Assembly (NCBI GenBank): GCA_030147505.1
Contig: JASBVG010000029.1
Coordinates: forward strand, 1 to 64,000
Length of the DNA stretch: 64,000 bases
Direction: 5' to 3'
Source of the DNA: Tardiphaga sp.
Lineage (GTDB): Bacteria; Pseudomonadota; Alphaproteobacteria; Rhizobiales; Xanthobacteraceae
The first letter of the stretch is position 1. Every line of letters starts with the position of its first letter. The notes beneath the pieces are model-generated. The model saw only the letters and a list, made by a program, of their open reading frames with translations, made no database searches and was not told the origin of the DNA. Shown piece by piece: positions 11,894 to 20,476 of this stretch. Position numbers and translations under genes: made by a program.

Positions 11894-12904
11894 GTGGCGG
11901 TGATTGTTCCCTTCGAGAGTCACGCAACAGCGTCGATCGATCAGCTCGTTGGCCTTGTCGCTCCTGACATGGAGCGCGTGAACGCGACCATCCTGTCGCG
12001 CACCGGCTCCGACGTCACCATGATCCCCGAAGTCGCGAATCACCTGATCTCCTCGGGCGGCAAGCGCCTGCGCCCGATGCTGACCCTGGCGATGGCCAAT
12101 CTCACCGGCTACACCGGCGACGGCCATATCAAGCTCGCCGCCGCCGTCGAATTCATGCACACCGCCACTCTGCTGCATGACGACGTGGTCGATCAGAGCG
12201 AACTGCGCCGTGGCAAGCTGTCCGCGCGCATGCTGTGGGGCAACGAGGCGTCGGTGCTGGTGGGCGACTTCCTGCTCGGCCAGGCCTTCCGCATGATGGT
12301 GGAAGTCGGTTCGCTGCGCGCGCTGGACATCCTGTCGTCGGCTGCAGCGACCATCGCCGAAGGCGAGGTGATGCAGCTCGCCGCTGCCAAGAACACCGCC
12401 ACCACCGAAGATGAATATCTCGCCGTGATCCGCGGCAAGACGGCCGAACTCTTTGCCGCCGCCTGCGAGGTCGGCCCGGTCATCGCCAACCGTCCGAAGG
12501 CCGAGCAGACTGCCTGCCGTTCGGTCGGCATGAATCTCGGCATCGCCTTCCAGCTCATCGACGACGTGCTGGATTACGGCGGCAAGGCCGCCAAACTCGG
12601 CAAGAATGTCGGCGACGATTTCCGCGAGGGCAAGATCACCCTGCCGGTGGTGCTCGCCTTCCGTCGCGGCAACGATGCCGAGCGCGAATTCTGGATCAAG
12701 TCGCTGGAGCGCGGCGAGATCGGCGACGGCGATCTCGATCACGCCATCGGCCTGATGACCAAGCACCGGGCGCTGGAAGACACCACCAGCCGCGCGCAGC
12801 ACTACGGCGCCATGGCCGTGGATGCGCTGGCGCTGTTCCCGCAATCGCCGATGAAGACGGCGCTGGAGCAGGTGGTGGCGTTCTGCCTGGCGCGGACGCA
12901 TTGA
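11894..12904 (+). CDS. ispB: Polyprenyl (octa-/decaprenyl) diphosphate synthase
   Basis: Elongates farnesyl diphosphate with isopentenyl diphosphate to the long side chain of ubiquinone. The product of about 336 residues has GGKRLRP, the first aspartate-rich motif LLHDDVVD (residues 96-100) and the second LIDDVLDYGG (223-227). Chain length (octa versus deca) cannot be read from sequence alone; relatives make decaprenyl for Q10. I chose the GTG at 11894 because GGAG lies nine bases upstream; an in-frame TTG at 11873 precedes that site. Confidence 0.93.
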   Translation: MAVIVPFESHATASIDQLVGLVAPDMERVNATILSRTGSDVTMIPEVANHLISSGGKRLRPMLTLAMANLTGYTGDGHIKLAAAVEFMHTATLLHDDVVDQSELRRGKLSARMLWGNEASVLVGDFLLGQAFRMMVEVGSLRALDILSSAAATIAEGEVMQLAAAKNTATTEDEYLAVIRGKTAELFAAACEVGPVIANRPKAEQTACRSVGMNLGIAFQLIDDVLDYGGKAAKLGKNVGDDFREGKITLPVVLAFRRGNDAEREFWIKSLERGEIGDGDLDHAIGLMTKHRALEDTTSRAQHYGAMAVDALALFPQSPMKTALEQVVAFCLARTH

Positions 12905-12914
12905 GGGCCAGACC

Positions 12915-13916
12915 TCACTGCACCTCGATGACGACCTTACCCTTGGCGCGGCCGGCCTCGACATAGGCCAGCGCATCCCCGGTGTTCTCGAACGGGAACA
13001 CCTTATCGACGACTGGCCGGATCACGCCAGCTTCGATCAGAGACGTAATCTCGCTCAGCTGCTGCGCCTGTGCGCGCATGAACAAGAATGAATAGCGTAC
13101 GCCGAGGCGCTTGGCCTTTTTCCTCACGCCGCGGCTCAGCAGGCGCATAACCAGTTTCAGGAACAGGTTGAGACCGGTTTCCCTGGCGAAGGCCGGATCT
13201 GGCGGACCGGAAATAGAGATGAGCTGGCCACCCGGCTTGAGCACACCCAGAGATTTATCGAGCGTCTTGGGATCCTGACTGTTCAGCACAAGATCGTAGC
13301 CCGACAGGACCTTCTCGATATCCTGTGTGTTGTAGTCAATGACCACATCCGCCCCGAGACTTTTGACCAGTTCGGCATTCTTTGCGCTGGTCGTCGTCGC
13401 AACTGTCGCGCCGAGATGCTTGGCGAGCTGGATGGCAAAAGTCCCGACACCACCGGAGCCGGCCTGAATGAAGACCTTCTGGCCGGATTTCACCTTGCCC
13501 ATCTCGACCAGCGCCTGCCACGCCGTCAGCGCGACCAGCGGGATGGACGCCGCTTCCGTCATGCTGAGGTTTTTGGGCTTCAGCGCCACGTCGGCTTCAT
13601 TGACGGCAATGAATTCGGCGAATGTACCGATCCGATGATCGCGCGGCCGCGCATAGACTTCGTCACCCACCTTGAACCGGCTGGCCCTGGATCCTGTCCT
13701 GACAACCGTTCCGGCAACGTCGTGCCCCAGGATGAAGGGCGGACGATAGGGAAGAATAAGCTTGAACTCTCCGTCCCGGAGCTTGGAATCCAGCAAGTTC
13801 ACAGCCGTGGCGTGAATCCGGACCAGGACATCAGTGTCCTGCACGTCCGGTTCCGGCACGTTGGCCAGACGCAGAGCGCCCTTCTTTTTGTACTTATCAA
13901 CGACGAATGCCTTCAT
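12915..13916 (-). CDS. Zinc-independent quinone-oxidoreductase-type MDR enzyme
   Basis: A 333-residue NADP(H)-dependent alcohol dehydrogenase/quinone reductase relative. It has the GroES-like half with GHDVAGTVVRTG (about 73-84) and the nucleotide-binding motif IQAGSGGVGTFAIQLAKHLGA (about residues 150-170); zinc-ligand cysteines are absent. It follows the alpha/beta hydrolase gene by 24 bp, so they form an operon likely controlled by the divergent HxlR regulator. Quinone or enone reduction in stress defence is inferred. Start has GGAGAAAG upstream. Confidence 0.88.
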   Translation of the reverse strand: MKAFVVDKYKKKGALRLANVPEPDVQDTDVLVRIHATAVNLLDSKLRDGEFKLILPYRPPFILGHDVAGTVVRTGSRASRFKVGDEVYARPRDHRIGTFAEFIAVNEADVALKPKNLSMTEAASIPLVALTAWQALVEMGKVKSGQKVFIQAGSGGVGTFAIQLAKHLGATVATTTSAKNAELVKSLGADVVIDYNTQDIEKVLSGYDLVLNSQDPKTLDKSLGVLKPGGQLISISGPPDPAFARETGLNLFLKLVMRLLSRGVRKKAKRLGVRYSFLFMRAQAQQLSEITSLIEAGVIRPVVDKVFPFENTGDALAYVEAGRAKGKVVIEVQ

Positions 13917-13936
13917 GGGCTTTCTCCAATCTCAAG

Positions 13937-14812
13937 TTAGCAGCGGCGCCAGTCGCTCAGGAAGGAAAGAGCCTTCGGCACGAAATCGGTGTAGTATTGA
14001 AATATCCCGCCATGGCCGGCGTCTTCGTAGATCACCAGTTGCGCCCCGGGGATACGTTGGGCCATGTCGGTGCTGTTCACGGTCGGGACCATGATATCGT
14101 TGTCGCCATTCGCAATCAGGACCGGGATCTTGATACGGCCGAGATCCTGAGGCGCCTGTCGGCCCCAGGCTTTGATCGCCTTGAGCTGCCGCAGGAAAGC
14201 GCCGGGAGTCGCGCCCTTGTCCCTGCCCGCCCTGCGTTCCTTCAGCCGGTTCAGAAATGCTTTTGCGGCCTTGCGGCCATTGGCCGTGGATGTGAAGAAC
14301 AGATAGAATTTGGGGTCGCGCAGCGTCAGCAGACCTTTGATCATGAGCGGCCACGACACCGTTCCCACTTGGTCGATACCTGTGCCGCCCGCCGGACCCG
14401 TGCCGGTGAGAATGAGTTTTCGCACGAGGTCAGGTGCTTTCAGCGCGACGTCCTGCGCCACAAATCCCCCGAGGGAAAAGCCAAGCAGATCGACTTTCTC
14501 GAAACCCAACGCGCGGATCAGGGCAATCGCGTCGCGCGCCATTTCATCGATGGTCACAGGCGCCGTTCCGCCCGACGCACCGATGCCCCGGTAGTCGGTC
14601 GCGATCACGCGATGTTTGCTGGCGAGGCCGTCAACGATCCGCGGATCGAAATTGTCCAGCACCGCGCCCCAATGGTTGAGGAGAATGAGCGGCACGCCGC
14701 CCCGAGGGCCCAAATCTCGATAGGCAAAAGCAGTCGCCCCGACACTGATGAAAAGGTTGGGCGCCTCAATGCAGCGCGCGCCCGATCCGGCGTTGCTGGG
14801 AGCATTAGTCAT
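13937..14812 (-). CDS. Alpha/beta-fold hydrolase of the HxlR divergon
   Basis: A 291-residue alpha/beta hydrolase with oxyanion region LNHWGAVLDNFDP, TDYRGIGAS and nucleophile Ser113 in LGFSLGG, and a histidine in the late GHGGIFQY segment. Similar to chloroperoxidase/epoxide-hydrolase-like enzymes; the substrate is unknown. I chose the ATG at 14812, because the alternative ATG at 14824 lies in the remnant of a different gene (SDR stump, 14805-14924). First intact gene of the minus-strand operon opposite the HxlR regulator. Confidence 0.87.
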   Translation of the reverse strand: MTNAPSNAGSGARCIEAPNLFISVGATAFAYRDLGPRGGVPLILLNHWGAVLDNFDPRIVDGLASKHRVIATDYRGIGASGGTAPVTIDEMARDAIALIRALGFEKVDLLGFSLGGFVAQDVALKAPDLVRKLILTGTGPAGGTGIDQVGTVSWPLMIKGLLTLRDPKFYLFFTSTANGRKAAKAFLNRLKERRAGRDKGATPGAFLRQLKAIKAWGRQAPQDLGRIKIPVLIANGDNDIMVPTVNSTDMAQRIPGAQLVIYEDAGHGGIFQYYTDFVPKALSFLSDWRRC

Positions 14813-14924
14813 TGCTTGCCCCATCGCGCCGCCGCGCTTGGGCAGTCACTAACCTGATACCGGAGGACGCTCCCATTACCAGGGCAATGCCACGTTCTGT
14901 CTTGCTCATCGGCTTTCCGCTCAT
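14805..14924 (-). pseudogene. Truncated short-chain dehydrogenase (SDR) stump
   Basis: A 39-codon open frame reads MSKTERGIALVMGASSGI and continues RLVTAQARRRDGAS before a TAA inside the start of the next gene. This is the first beta-alpha unit of an SDR Rossmann fold (family pattern ALVTGASSGIG...A..LA..GA): the Thr of TGxxxGIG is Met and the last Gly is Arg. The remaining ~200 residues are missing, so an SDR gene was deleted between this point and the hydrolase. It occupies the leader of the hydrolase operon and may still be translated. Confidence 0.65.
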
Positions 14925-14953
14925 TTTGTCATGGAACATCGATGAACGGTCAG

Positions 14954-14974
14954 TTACTATCGAATCAATAGTAA
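14954..14974. promoter_or_regulatory. Perfect palindrome, likely HxlR operator
   Basis: TTACTAT (14954-14960) and ATAGTAA (14968-14974) are exact inverted repeats with a 7-nt spacer, centred in the 73-bp gap between the HxlR gene and the SDR stump. Further half-site-like TACT elements follow at about 14980-14995. HxlR proteins bind such dyads as dimers, so this is the probable operator controlling both directions. Confidence 0.6.
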
Positions 14975-14997
14975 GTCACTACTAAAAAGATACTGAC

Positions 14998-15429
14998 ATG
15001 AAGAATCTTTCGGACCAGCCATGCCTGATCGCCCGGAGTCTGGCGATCGTGGGGGACGCATGGAGCATGCTGATCATGCGCGACGCCCATGCCGGGCTGA
15101 CTCGCTTTGATGATTTCCGCAAAAGCCTCAGTATCGCCCCGACAATGCTGACGGGGCGGCTGTCGGCCCTGACCGAGGAGGGACTGCTGGAGAAACGCCG
15201 CTATTCCGACCGTCCGCCACGGGACGAATATGTGCTGACGGAAGCCGGCCGCGACTTTCTGCCGGTGCTATTTGCGATTGGCGCGTGGGGACGCAAGCAT
15301 CGCGGCGGGGGCGAGGTGACCCGCTTCTTCGACGCCGAGACCGGAACGGAGATCGAACCCGTCACCATCGACCGCGCGACCGGCGCCCCGGTTGGGACGC
15401 GTCCCATTCGTATCGCCATGCCCGAATGA
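14998..15429 (+). CDS. HxlR-family transcriptional regulator
   Basis: A 143-residue winged-helix regulator. The HxlR pattern is clear: an N-terminal Cys (CLIARSLAIVGDAWSMLIMRD follows it), LTRFDDFRKSL, IAPTMLTGRLSAL recognition helix, and EKRRYSDRPPRDEYVLTEAG wing. The conserved N-terminal cysteine (Cys9) is the residue that senses quinones or oxidants in related regulators. It is divergent from the hydrolase/oxidoreductase operon across a perfect palindrome, so it most likely represses that operon and itself. Confidence 0.9.
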   Translation: MKNLSDQPCLIARSLAIVGDAWSMLIMRDAHAGLTRFDDFRKSLSIAPTMLTGRLSALTEEGLLEKRRYSDRPPRDEYVLTEAGRDFLPVLFAIGAWGRKHRGGGEVTRFFDAETGTEIEPVTIDRATGAPVGTRPIRIAMPE

Positions 15430-15513
15430 GGCGTGCGGCCGATGAAGCCCGTGCTGAAGTAGGTCGCCGCCTTCTGTTTAGCACGACCGCATTAAGCTCC
15501 GTCCTCTCCCCAT

Positions 15514-15600
15514 CATTGCGAGGAGCCTCTTGGCGACGAAGCAATCCAGTCTTCGCTTGTGGCTTCTGGATTGCTTCGCCAATTCGTTGGGCTCGCAATG
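15514..15600. repeat. Nested palindromic repeat (CATTGCGAG type)
   Basis: Outer arms CATTGCGAG (15514-15522) and CTCGCAATG (15592-15600) flank inner arms GGCGACGAAGCAATCCAG (15532-15549) and CTGGATTGCTTCGCC (15566-15580). This is a frequent non-coding repeat of Bradyrhizobium-like genomes. It lies between the convergent HxlR and hydrolase genes. Confidence 0.7.
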
Positions 15601-15620
15601 ACAACTACTAACAGCTGTGA

Positions 15621-16463
15621 CTAAACCCGCGCGACCAATTCCTTGATCAGCGTCGTGATCCGCCCCGTCGGCGATTCCAGTTCTTTCATGATCGAGAAGT
15701 GATCGGCGCCCGGGATTTCCTCATAGCTCACCGGCAGGCCGTGCTGCACGCGATGAACCGCGAGGTCCGCTGTCTGCTGGCGCAGGATCGGCAGTTCGGC
15801 GCCACCGACCACCAGCGCCAGCGGCTTGTCCGGCCCGTCGTGCATCAGCGGTGATTGCCGCTTCGACATCGCCTCGTCGAGCTTGAGCTTCTCGTTGAGA
15901 TAGGACGCGCGGATCGGCTCGAGATCGTAGATGCCCGAAATCGCGACGCCGCCCTTCACCTTCGGATGCGACAGCGCGGTCGCGGTGAGATGGCCGCCGG
16001 CCGACCAGCCCGACACCACGATGCGATCAGCATCGATGCCTAGCGCACTGGCCTGATCGACCAAGGCATCAACGCCGGCTTTGATCTCCGCGACGATCTC
16101 GTCCAGCGTCGCCTCCGGTGCCAGCGTGTAGCCGATGGCGGCGACATTGATGCCATGGGCGACGGGACCTGCCGCAAAGCAGGTGAAGAAATCCTTCGAA
16201 CGCATCTGCCAGTAGCCGCCATGGATCAGCAGCAGCACCGGGCCACCTTCGGCGACTTTGATCAGATCGAATTTATTGCGCTCGCGCGGGCCATAGACGA
16301 CGTCGAGATGCGCGGGATATTTCGCCTTCATGGCATCGGAGCGCTGGCCCCAGCCATTGGCGATCTCGGCGCTTCCGGCCACCGCCACGCTGTTATTGAG
16401 GCCGGCATCGAGTTGCTCGCGGGACATCGCGCGCCAGTTGGAATTGCCGAAGGGATTACTCAT
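15621..16463 (-). CDS. Alpha/beta hydrolase, kynurenine-formamidase-like
   Basis: A 280-residue esterase of the HSL/arylformamidase branch. HGGYW (81-85) is the oxyanion motif typical of kynurenine formamidases, GWSAGG carries the nucleophile Ser154, and GADHFSIM the catalytic His. It is divergent from an amidase gene (171-bp gap), which hints at a shared amide/formamide pathway. No tryptophan-catabolism genes are nearby, so the substrate stays open. Confidence 0.85.
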   Translation of the reverse strand: MSNPFGNSNWRAMSREQLDAGLNNSVAVAGSAEIANGWGQRSDAMKAKYPAHLDVVYGPRERNKFDLIKVAEGGPVLLLIHGGYWQMRSKDFFTCFAAGPVAHGINVAAIGYTLAPEATLDEIVAEIKAGVDALVDQASALGIDADRIVVSGWSAGGHLTATALSHPKVKGGVAISGIYDLEPIRASYLNEKLKLDEAMSKRQSPLMHDGPDKPLALVVGGAELPILRQQTADLAVHRVQHGLPVSYEEIPGADHFSIMKELESPTGRITTLIKELVARV

Positions 16464-16634
16464 GGTTGTCGTCCTCGCTTGCAGTTCTGCAGTGTGCGGC
16501 GCACCGCTGCTCGCGGAGCACCTTTATGGAAGACCCGCTTGTTCAAGACCCAATTATGCAAGAAATGGGCTGGACCGCCACGCGCCAGATGATCATGCTG
16601 CACCGGCTTTTTCTGCATCACACTGGAGACGTGC

Positions 16635-18059
16635 GTGGCTTCCCATTCCGACCTCATCAAAGCAACGGCCTGCGCCGTCGTCGATCAACTCAACAACGGC
16701 ACGGTGACGCCGCTCGATCTGCTCGATGCGCTGGAAGCCCGCGTCAAGGAGGTGGAAGGCCAGGTCAACGCGCTGCCGATCCTGTGTTTCGATCGCGCGC
16801 GCGACCATGCGAAGGAATTGATGAAGAAGCCGCTCGGCGAGAGAGGGATTCTGGCCGGCCTGCCGGTGCCGATCAAGGATCTGACCTCCGTCGCCGGCGT
16901 GCGCACCACGCAGGGTTCGCCGATCTTCAAGGATGTGGTGCCGACCAAATCCAATGTGCTGGTCGAGCGCCTCGAAGAGAATGGCGGCGTGGTCTATGCG
17001 AAATCCAACACGCCGGAATTCGGAGCGGGCGCCAATACCTTCAACGAAGTGTTCGGCGCGACGCTGAATCCATGGGACCTGTCGAAGTCGGCGGCGGGCT
17101 CGTCGGGCGGCGCAGCGGCAGCGCTCGCCAGCGGTACCGCCTGGATCGCCCATGGCTCGGACATGGGCGGCTCGCTCCGCAATCCAGCCAGTTTCTGCGG
17201 CATCGTCGGCCTGCGCCCCAGCGTCGGCCGCGTTGCCTCAACGCCGAACATCGCGCTGGCCCGCATGGTCAGCGTGCAGGGTCCGATGGCCCGCAATGTC
17301 GAGGACCTCGCGCTGATGTTAGATGCCATGAGCGGCGAACACCCCGCCGACCTCATCTCGCTGCCGAAGCTGCCGGAGACATTTCGCTCCGCCGTGCGTG
17401 CCGGCAAGAAGCCGAAGCGGATCGCCTATTCGCCGGACCTCGGCATCACGCCGGTCGATCCGGAAGTCGCGGCCCTCACCCGCAAGGCGGCCGAGCGTTT
17501 TGCCGAAGCCGGCGTCATCGTCGAGGAAGCGCATCCCGATCTGCACGAAGCCCATGAATGCTTCCATGTGCTGCGCGCATATGATTTCGCGATCTCCAAG
17601 CTCGGCCTGCTGCGCGACAACAGAGACAAGCTGAAGCCGGAAGTGATCTGGAACATCGAGGAAGGCCTGAAGCTCAAGGTCGAGGATCTCGCCAAGGCGG
17701 AGACGCAGCGCGTGACGCTGGCAGCGCGCGCCTATGAGTTCTTCCAGAAGTATGACCTCTTGCTGTGCCCGGCGACGATCACGCCGCCCTTCCCGATCGA
17801 GCAGCGCTATCTCGCCGAATGCAACGGCACCAAGTTCGACAACTACGTGCAATGGCTCGGCATCGTCTATGCGATCACCATCACCGGCTGCCCGGCGCTG
17901 TCGATGCCCTGCGGCTTCACCTCCACCGGCCTGCCCGTGGGCCTGCAGGTGATCGGCCCGCCGCGCGGCGAAGCCTCGCTGCTCGCGGGCGCCCGCGTGC
18001 TTGAGGACATTCTCGGGTTGCAGTCGATCACGCCGATCGATCCGCGGTCGGCGAGGTAA
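16635..18059 (+). CDS. Amidase-signature family amidase
   Basis: A 474-residue amidase. The Ser-cisSer-Lys triad is visible: Lys81 in VPIKDLT, cis-Ser156 in AAGSSGGA and nucleophile Ser180 in DMGGSLRNPASFCG. It hydrolyses an aliphatic or aryl amide; the substrate cannot be told. GatA identity is unlikely because gatB/gatC are absent. Start is the GTG at 16635, with GGAG seven bases upstream; an overlapping frame from 16466 is a shadow. Confidence 0.9.
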   Translation: MASHSDLIKATACAVVDQLNNGTVTPLDLLDALEARVKEVEGQVNALPILCFDRARDHAKELMKKPLGERGILAGLPVPIKDLTSVAGVRTTQGSPIFKDVVPTKSNVLVERLEENGGVVYAKSNTPEFGAGANTFNEVFGATLNPWDLSKSAAGSSGGAAAALASGTAWIAHGSDMGGSLRNPASFCGIVGLRPSVGRVASTPNIALARMVSVQGPMARNVEDLALMLDAMSGEHPADLISLPKLPETFRSAVRAGKKPKRIAYSPDLGITPVDPEVAALTRKAAERFAEAGVIVEEAHPDLHEAHECFHVLRAYDFAISKLGLLRDNRDKLKPEVIWNIEEGLKLKVEDLAKAETQRVTLAARAYEFFQKYDLLLCPATITPPFPIEQRYLAECNGTKFDNYVQWLGIVYAITITGCPALSMPCGFTSTGLPVGLQVIGPPRGEASLLAGARVLEDILGLQSITPIDPRSAR

Positions 18060-18406
18060 ACGCTGAACTGTCATGGCCGGGCTTGACCCGCCTGCGGGGC
18101 CGAAGCCCCTCCGGCGAGGCGAAGGCCCGGCCATCCAACTTCATTGCCCGAACAAAGATGGATGCCCGGCTCAAAGCCGGGCATGACAGAGTTTCCGCAA
18201 CAACCTGCCTCGAATACCGCTCACGCCCCATACTTTCGTCTAAGTCACATTGTCGCAGTCAGCGGCTAAGAACGCATTGCAGCAGACTGAATGCGCCCGC
18301 TGCCTGACGAAACGCCCAGGCCGGCAGCAATGCATTTCCCAGCATTGGCTTTTGCGGCCTTCCGTGGCAACGGGACATTTCATTTCACGGAATACGAGGG
18401 CTCTAC
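18060..18406. other. Intergenic region, 347 bp
   Basis: The left half holds the palindromic repeat described at 18068-18189. The right half (18190-18406) should contain the promoter of the transporter gene; I see no clear open frame or RNA structure in it. Confidence 0.6.
18068..18189. repeat. Palindromic repeat pair (CTGTCATGGCCGGGC type)
   Basis: CTGTCATG at 18068 and CATGACAG ending at 18189 are exact inverted ends. Inside are two hairpins: GGCCGGGCTTGACC...AGGCCCGGCC and GGATGCCCGGCTCAAAGCCGGGCAT. It belongs to the same family as 5696-5782 and 52307-52338. It may also end the amidase transcript. Confidence 0.65.
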
Positions 18407-19729
18407 GTGGCTGAATCTTTCGCACCGCCGGCGGACGGCAAACTCCATTTCGACGACGCCAGGAAACGCATCAAGGCGATCTTCATCGGCTCGATGGGCA
18501 ATCTCGTCGAGTGGTACGACTTCTACGCCTACACAGCCTTCGCGCTGTATTTCGCACCGGCCTTCTTTCCGCACTCTGACCCCGTCGTGCAGCAGCTCAA
18601 TGCAGCCGTGCTGTTCGCCGCCACCTTCCTGATGCGCCCGCTCGGTGGCTGGCTGTTCGGCTATCTCGCCGACAAATACGGCCGCCGCCTGTCGCTCACC
18701 ATCTCGGTGCTGTGCATGTGCTTCGGCTCGCTGATCATCGCGGTGTGCCCGACCTATGCGACCATCGGCTTCGCAGCACCCGTCATCCTCGCAATCGCAC
18801 GCATCATCGAAGGCCTCAGCCTCGGTGGTGAATACGGCGCCAGCGCAACTTATCTCTCGGAAGTCGCCGATCCCAACCATCGCGGTTTCTATTCGAGCTT
18901 CCAGTATGTGACGCTGATCGGCGGTCAGCTCACCGCCATCATCGTGCTGATGCTGCTGCAGAAGGTTTTCCTCACCGAACAGGAGCTGAAGGACTGGGGC
19001 TGGCGCATTCCGTTCTTCATCGGCGCCGGTCTGGCCATCTTCACCGCCGTGATGCGTCGTGACATGCACGAGACCGAACAGTTCGAGGCAGCCAAGAAGA
19101 CCGCCAAGCCGCGCGGCTCGCTGCGCACGCTGTTCGCCTATCCGCGCGAATTGCTGCTGGTAGTCGGCCTCACCGCCGGCGGCACCGCGGCGTTCTACAC
19201 CTTCACCACCTATATGCAGACCTTCGTAAAGCTCTCGGTCGGCCTCACCGCGGACCAGACCACCACGGTGATCTTCGGCACGCTGGTATTCGCCTGCTTC
19301 CTGCAGCCGATCTACGGCGCGCTGTCGGATCGCTTCGGCCGCAAGCCGCTGCTGATCTTCTTCGGCATTGCCGGCACGCTGTGCACGGTGCCGATCCTCA
19401 CCACGCTGCAGACCACGAAGTCGCCTCTCGTCGCCTTCCTGCTGATTTGCGGCGCCTGGATCTTCGTGGCCGGCTACACCTCGATCAATGCCGTGGTGAA
19501 AGCGGAGCTGTTCCCGACCAATATCCGCGCCATGGGTGTCGGCGTACCCTACGCGCTCACCGTCTCGATCTTCGGCGGCACCGCGCCGGCCGTCGCGCTG
19601 TATTTCAAGCAGCAGGGCCATGAGGAGCATTTCTACTACTACCTCTCGGGCATGATCTTCCTGTCGCTGCTGATTTACGCCACCATGCGTGACACCAAGC
19701 ACAAGTCGGCGATGCACCGTCACGAGTGA
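18407..19729 (+). CDS. MFS transporter, metabolite:H+ symporter (KgtP-like)
   Basis: A 440-residue, twelve-helix major facilitator of the MHS family. Family signatures are GNLVEWYDFYAYTAFALYF at the start of helix 1, LADKYGRRLSLTISV between helices 2 and 3, and IIEGLSLGGEYGASATYLSE in helix 4. MHS transporters import dicarboxylates, alpha-ketoglutarate, proline/betaine or shikimate with protons; the substrate is not readable here. GTG start with GAGGG upstream. The molybdoenzyme gene follows after 30 bp. Confidence 0.9.
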   Translation: MAESFAPPADGKLHFDDARKRIKAIFIGSMGNLVEWYDFYAYTAFALYFAPAFFPHSDPVVQQLNAAVLFAATFLMRPLGGWLFGYLADKYGRRLSLTISVLCMCFGSLIIAVCPTYATIGFAAPVILAIARIIEGLSLGGEYGASATYLSEVADPNHRGFYSSFQYVTLIGGQLTAIIVLMLLQKVFLTEQELKDWGWRIPFFIGAGLAIFTAVMRRDMHETEQFEAAKKTAKPRGSLRTLFAYPRELLLVVGLTAGGTAAFYTFTTYMQTFVKLSVGLTADQTTTVIFGTLVFACFLQPIYGALSDRFGRKPLLIFFGIAGTLCTVPILTTLQTTKSPLVAFLLICGAWIFVAGYTSINAVVKAELFPTNIRAMGVGVPYALTVSIFGGTAPAVALYFKQQGHEEHFYYYLSGMIFLSLLIYATMRDTKHKSAMHRHE

Positions 19730-19759
19730 TAGTGCCTGCCTAAACCGAGGAGCCTCAGC

Positions 19760-20422
19760 ATGGATGAAGACAGGACACCATCCGAATCCAAGCTGACGCA
19801 AACCAAGCAGCGCTGGGCGCGCGAAGGCCGGTTTCTCACCGGCCGGCACGCGCGCCCGGAGACCGAGCGCCTCCCGCCCGGCCAGCACCTCACCCAGGAC
19901 TGGCCGGTACTCGACCTAGGCCTCACGCCCAACATCTCCCGCGAGCGCTGGCGCCTCGATGTTTATGGCGCCGTCGAGACACCGCTGTTCTGGGATTTCG
20001 CGCAGTTCACCGCGCAGCCGCAATCCACCTTCGTCTCCGATATTCACTGTGTCACCACCTGGTCGCGCTACGACAACACGTGGGACGGACTTTCGACGCG
20101 CGCCTTGCTCGACGCCTGCCAGCCGAAACCCGATGCGCGTTTCGTTTCGCTCGAATCCCATAATGGTTACACCACTAACCTGTCGCTGGAAGACTTTGCC
20201 TCGGACGATGCGCTGCTGGCGCATACGTGGCAGGGCTCGCCTATCGAAGGCGACCACGGCGGCCCGGTGCGCGTGATCGTGCCGCATCTGTATTTCTGGA
20301 AGAGCGCCAAATGGCTGCAGCGCATCGAATTCCGCAGCGACGACAAGCCGGGCTACTGGGAAGTCCGTGGCTATCACAATCGCGGCGATCCGTGGCTGGA
20401 ACAGCGCTATTCGGAAGACTGA
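19760..20422 (+). CDS. Sulfite-oxidase-like molybdopterin oxidoreductase
   Basis: A 220-residue protein of the sulfite oxidase/MsrP (YedY) fold, molybdenum-cofactor binding domain only. Cys97 in SDIHCVTTWS is the conserved molybdenum ligand; GYTTNL and GGPVRVIVPHLYFWKSAKW match the family. There is no Tat signal, unlike periplasmic MsrP, so a cytoplasmic enzyme is inferred. Substrate unknown. It trails the MFS gene by 30 bp and may be co-transcribed. Confidence 0.87.
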   Translation: MDEDRTPSESKLTQTKQRWAREGRFLTGRHARPETERLPPGQHLTQDWPVLDLGLTPNISRERWRLDVYGAVETPLFWDFAQFTAQPQSTFVSDIHCVTTWSRYDNTWDGLSTRALLDACQPKPDARFVSLESHNGYTTNLSLEDFASDDALLAHTWQGSPIEGDHGGPVRVIVPHLYFWKSAKWLQRIEFRSDDKPGYWEVRGYHNRGDPWLEQRYSED

Positions 20423-20476
20423 TGCAATCGGCGTCAGCGTGATAAACTCACGCAGCCGCTGCACAGGAGAATATCG

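Noticed and set aside
18380-19888. 502-codon minus-strand frame opposite the MFS transporter
   Set aside because: Antisense shadow; the sense strand encodes a clear twelve-helix transporter with family motifs.
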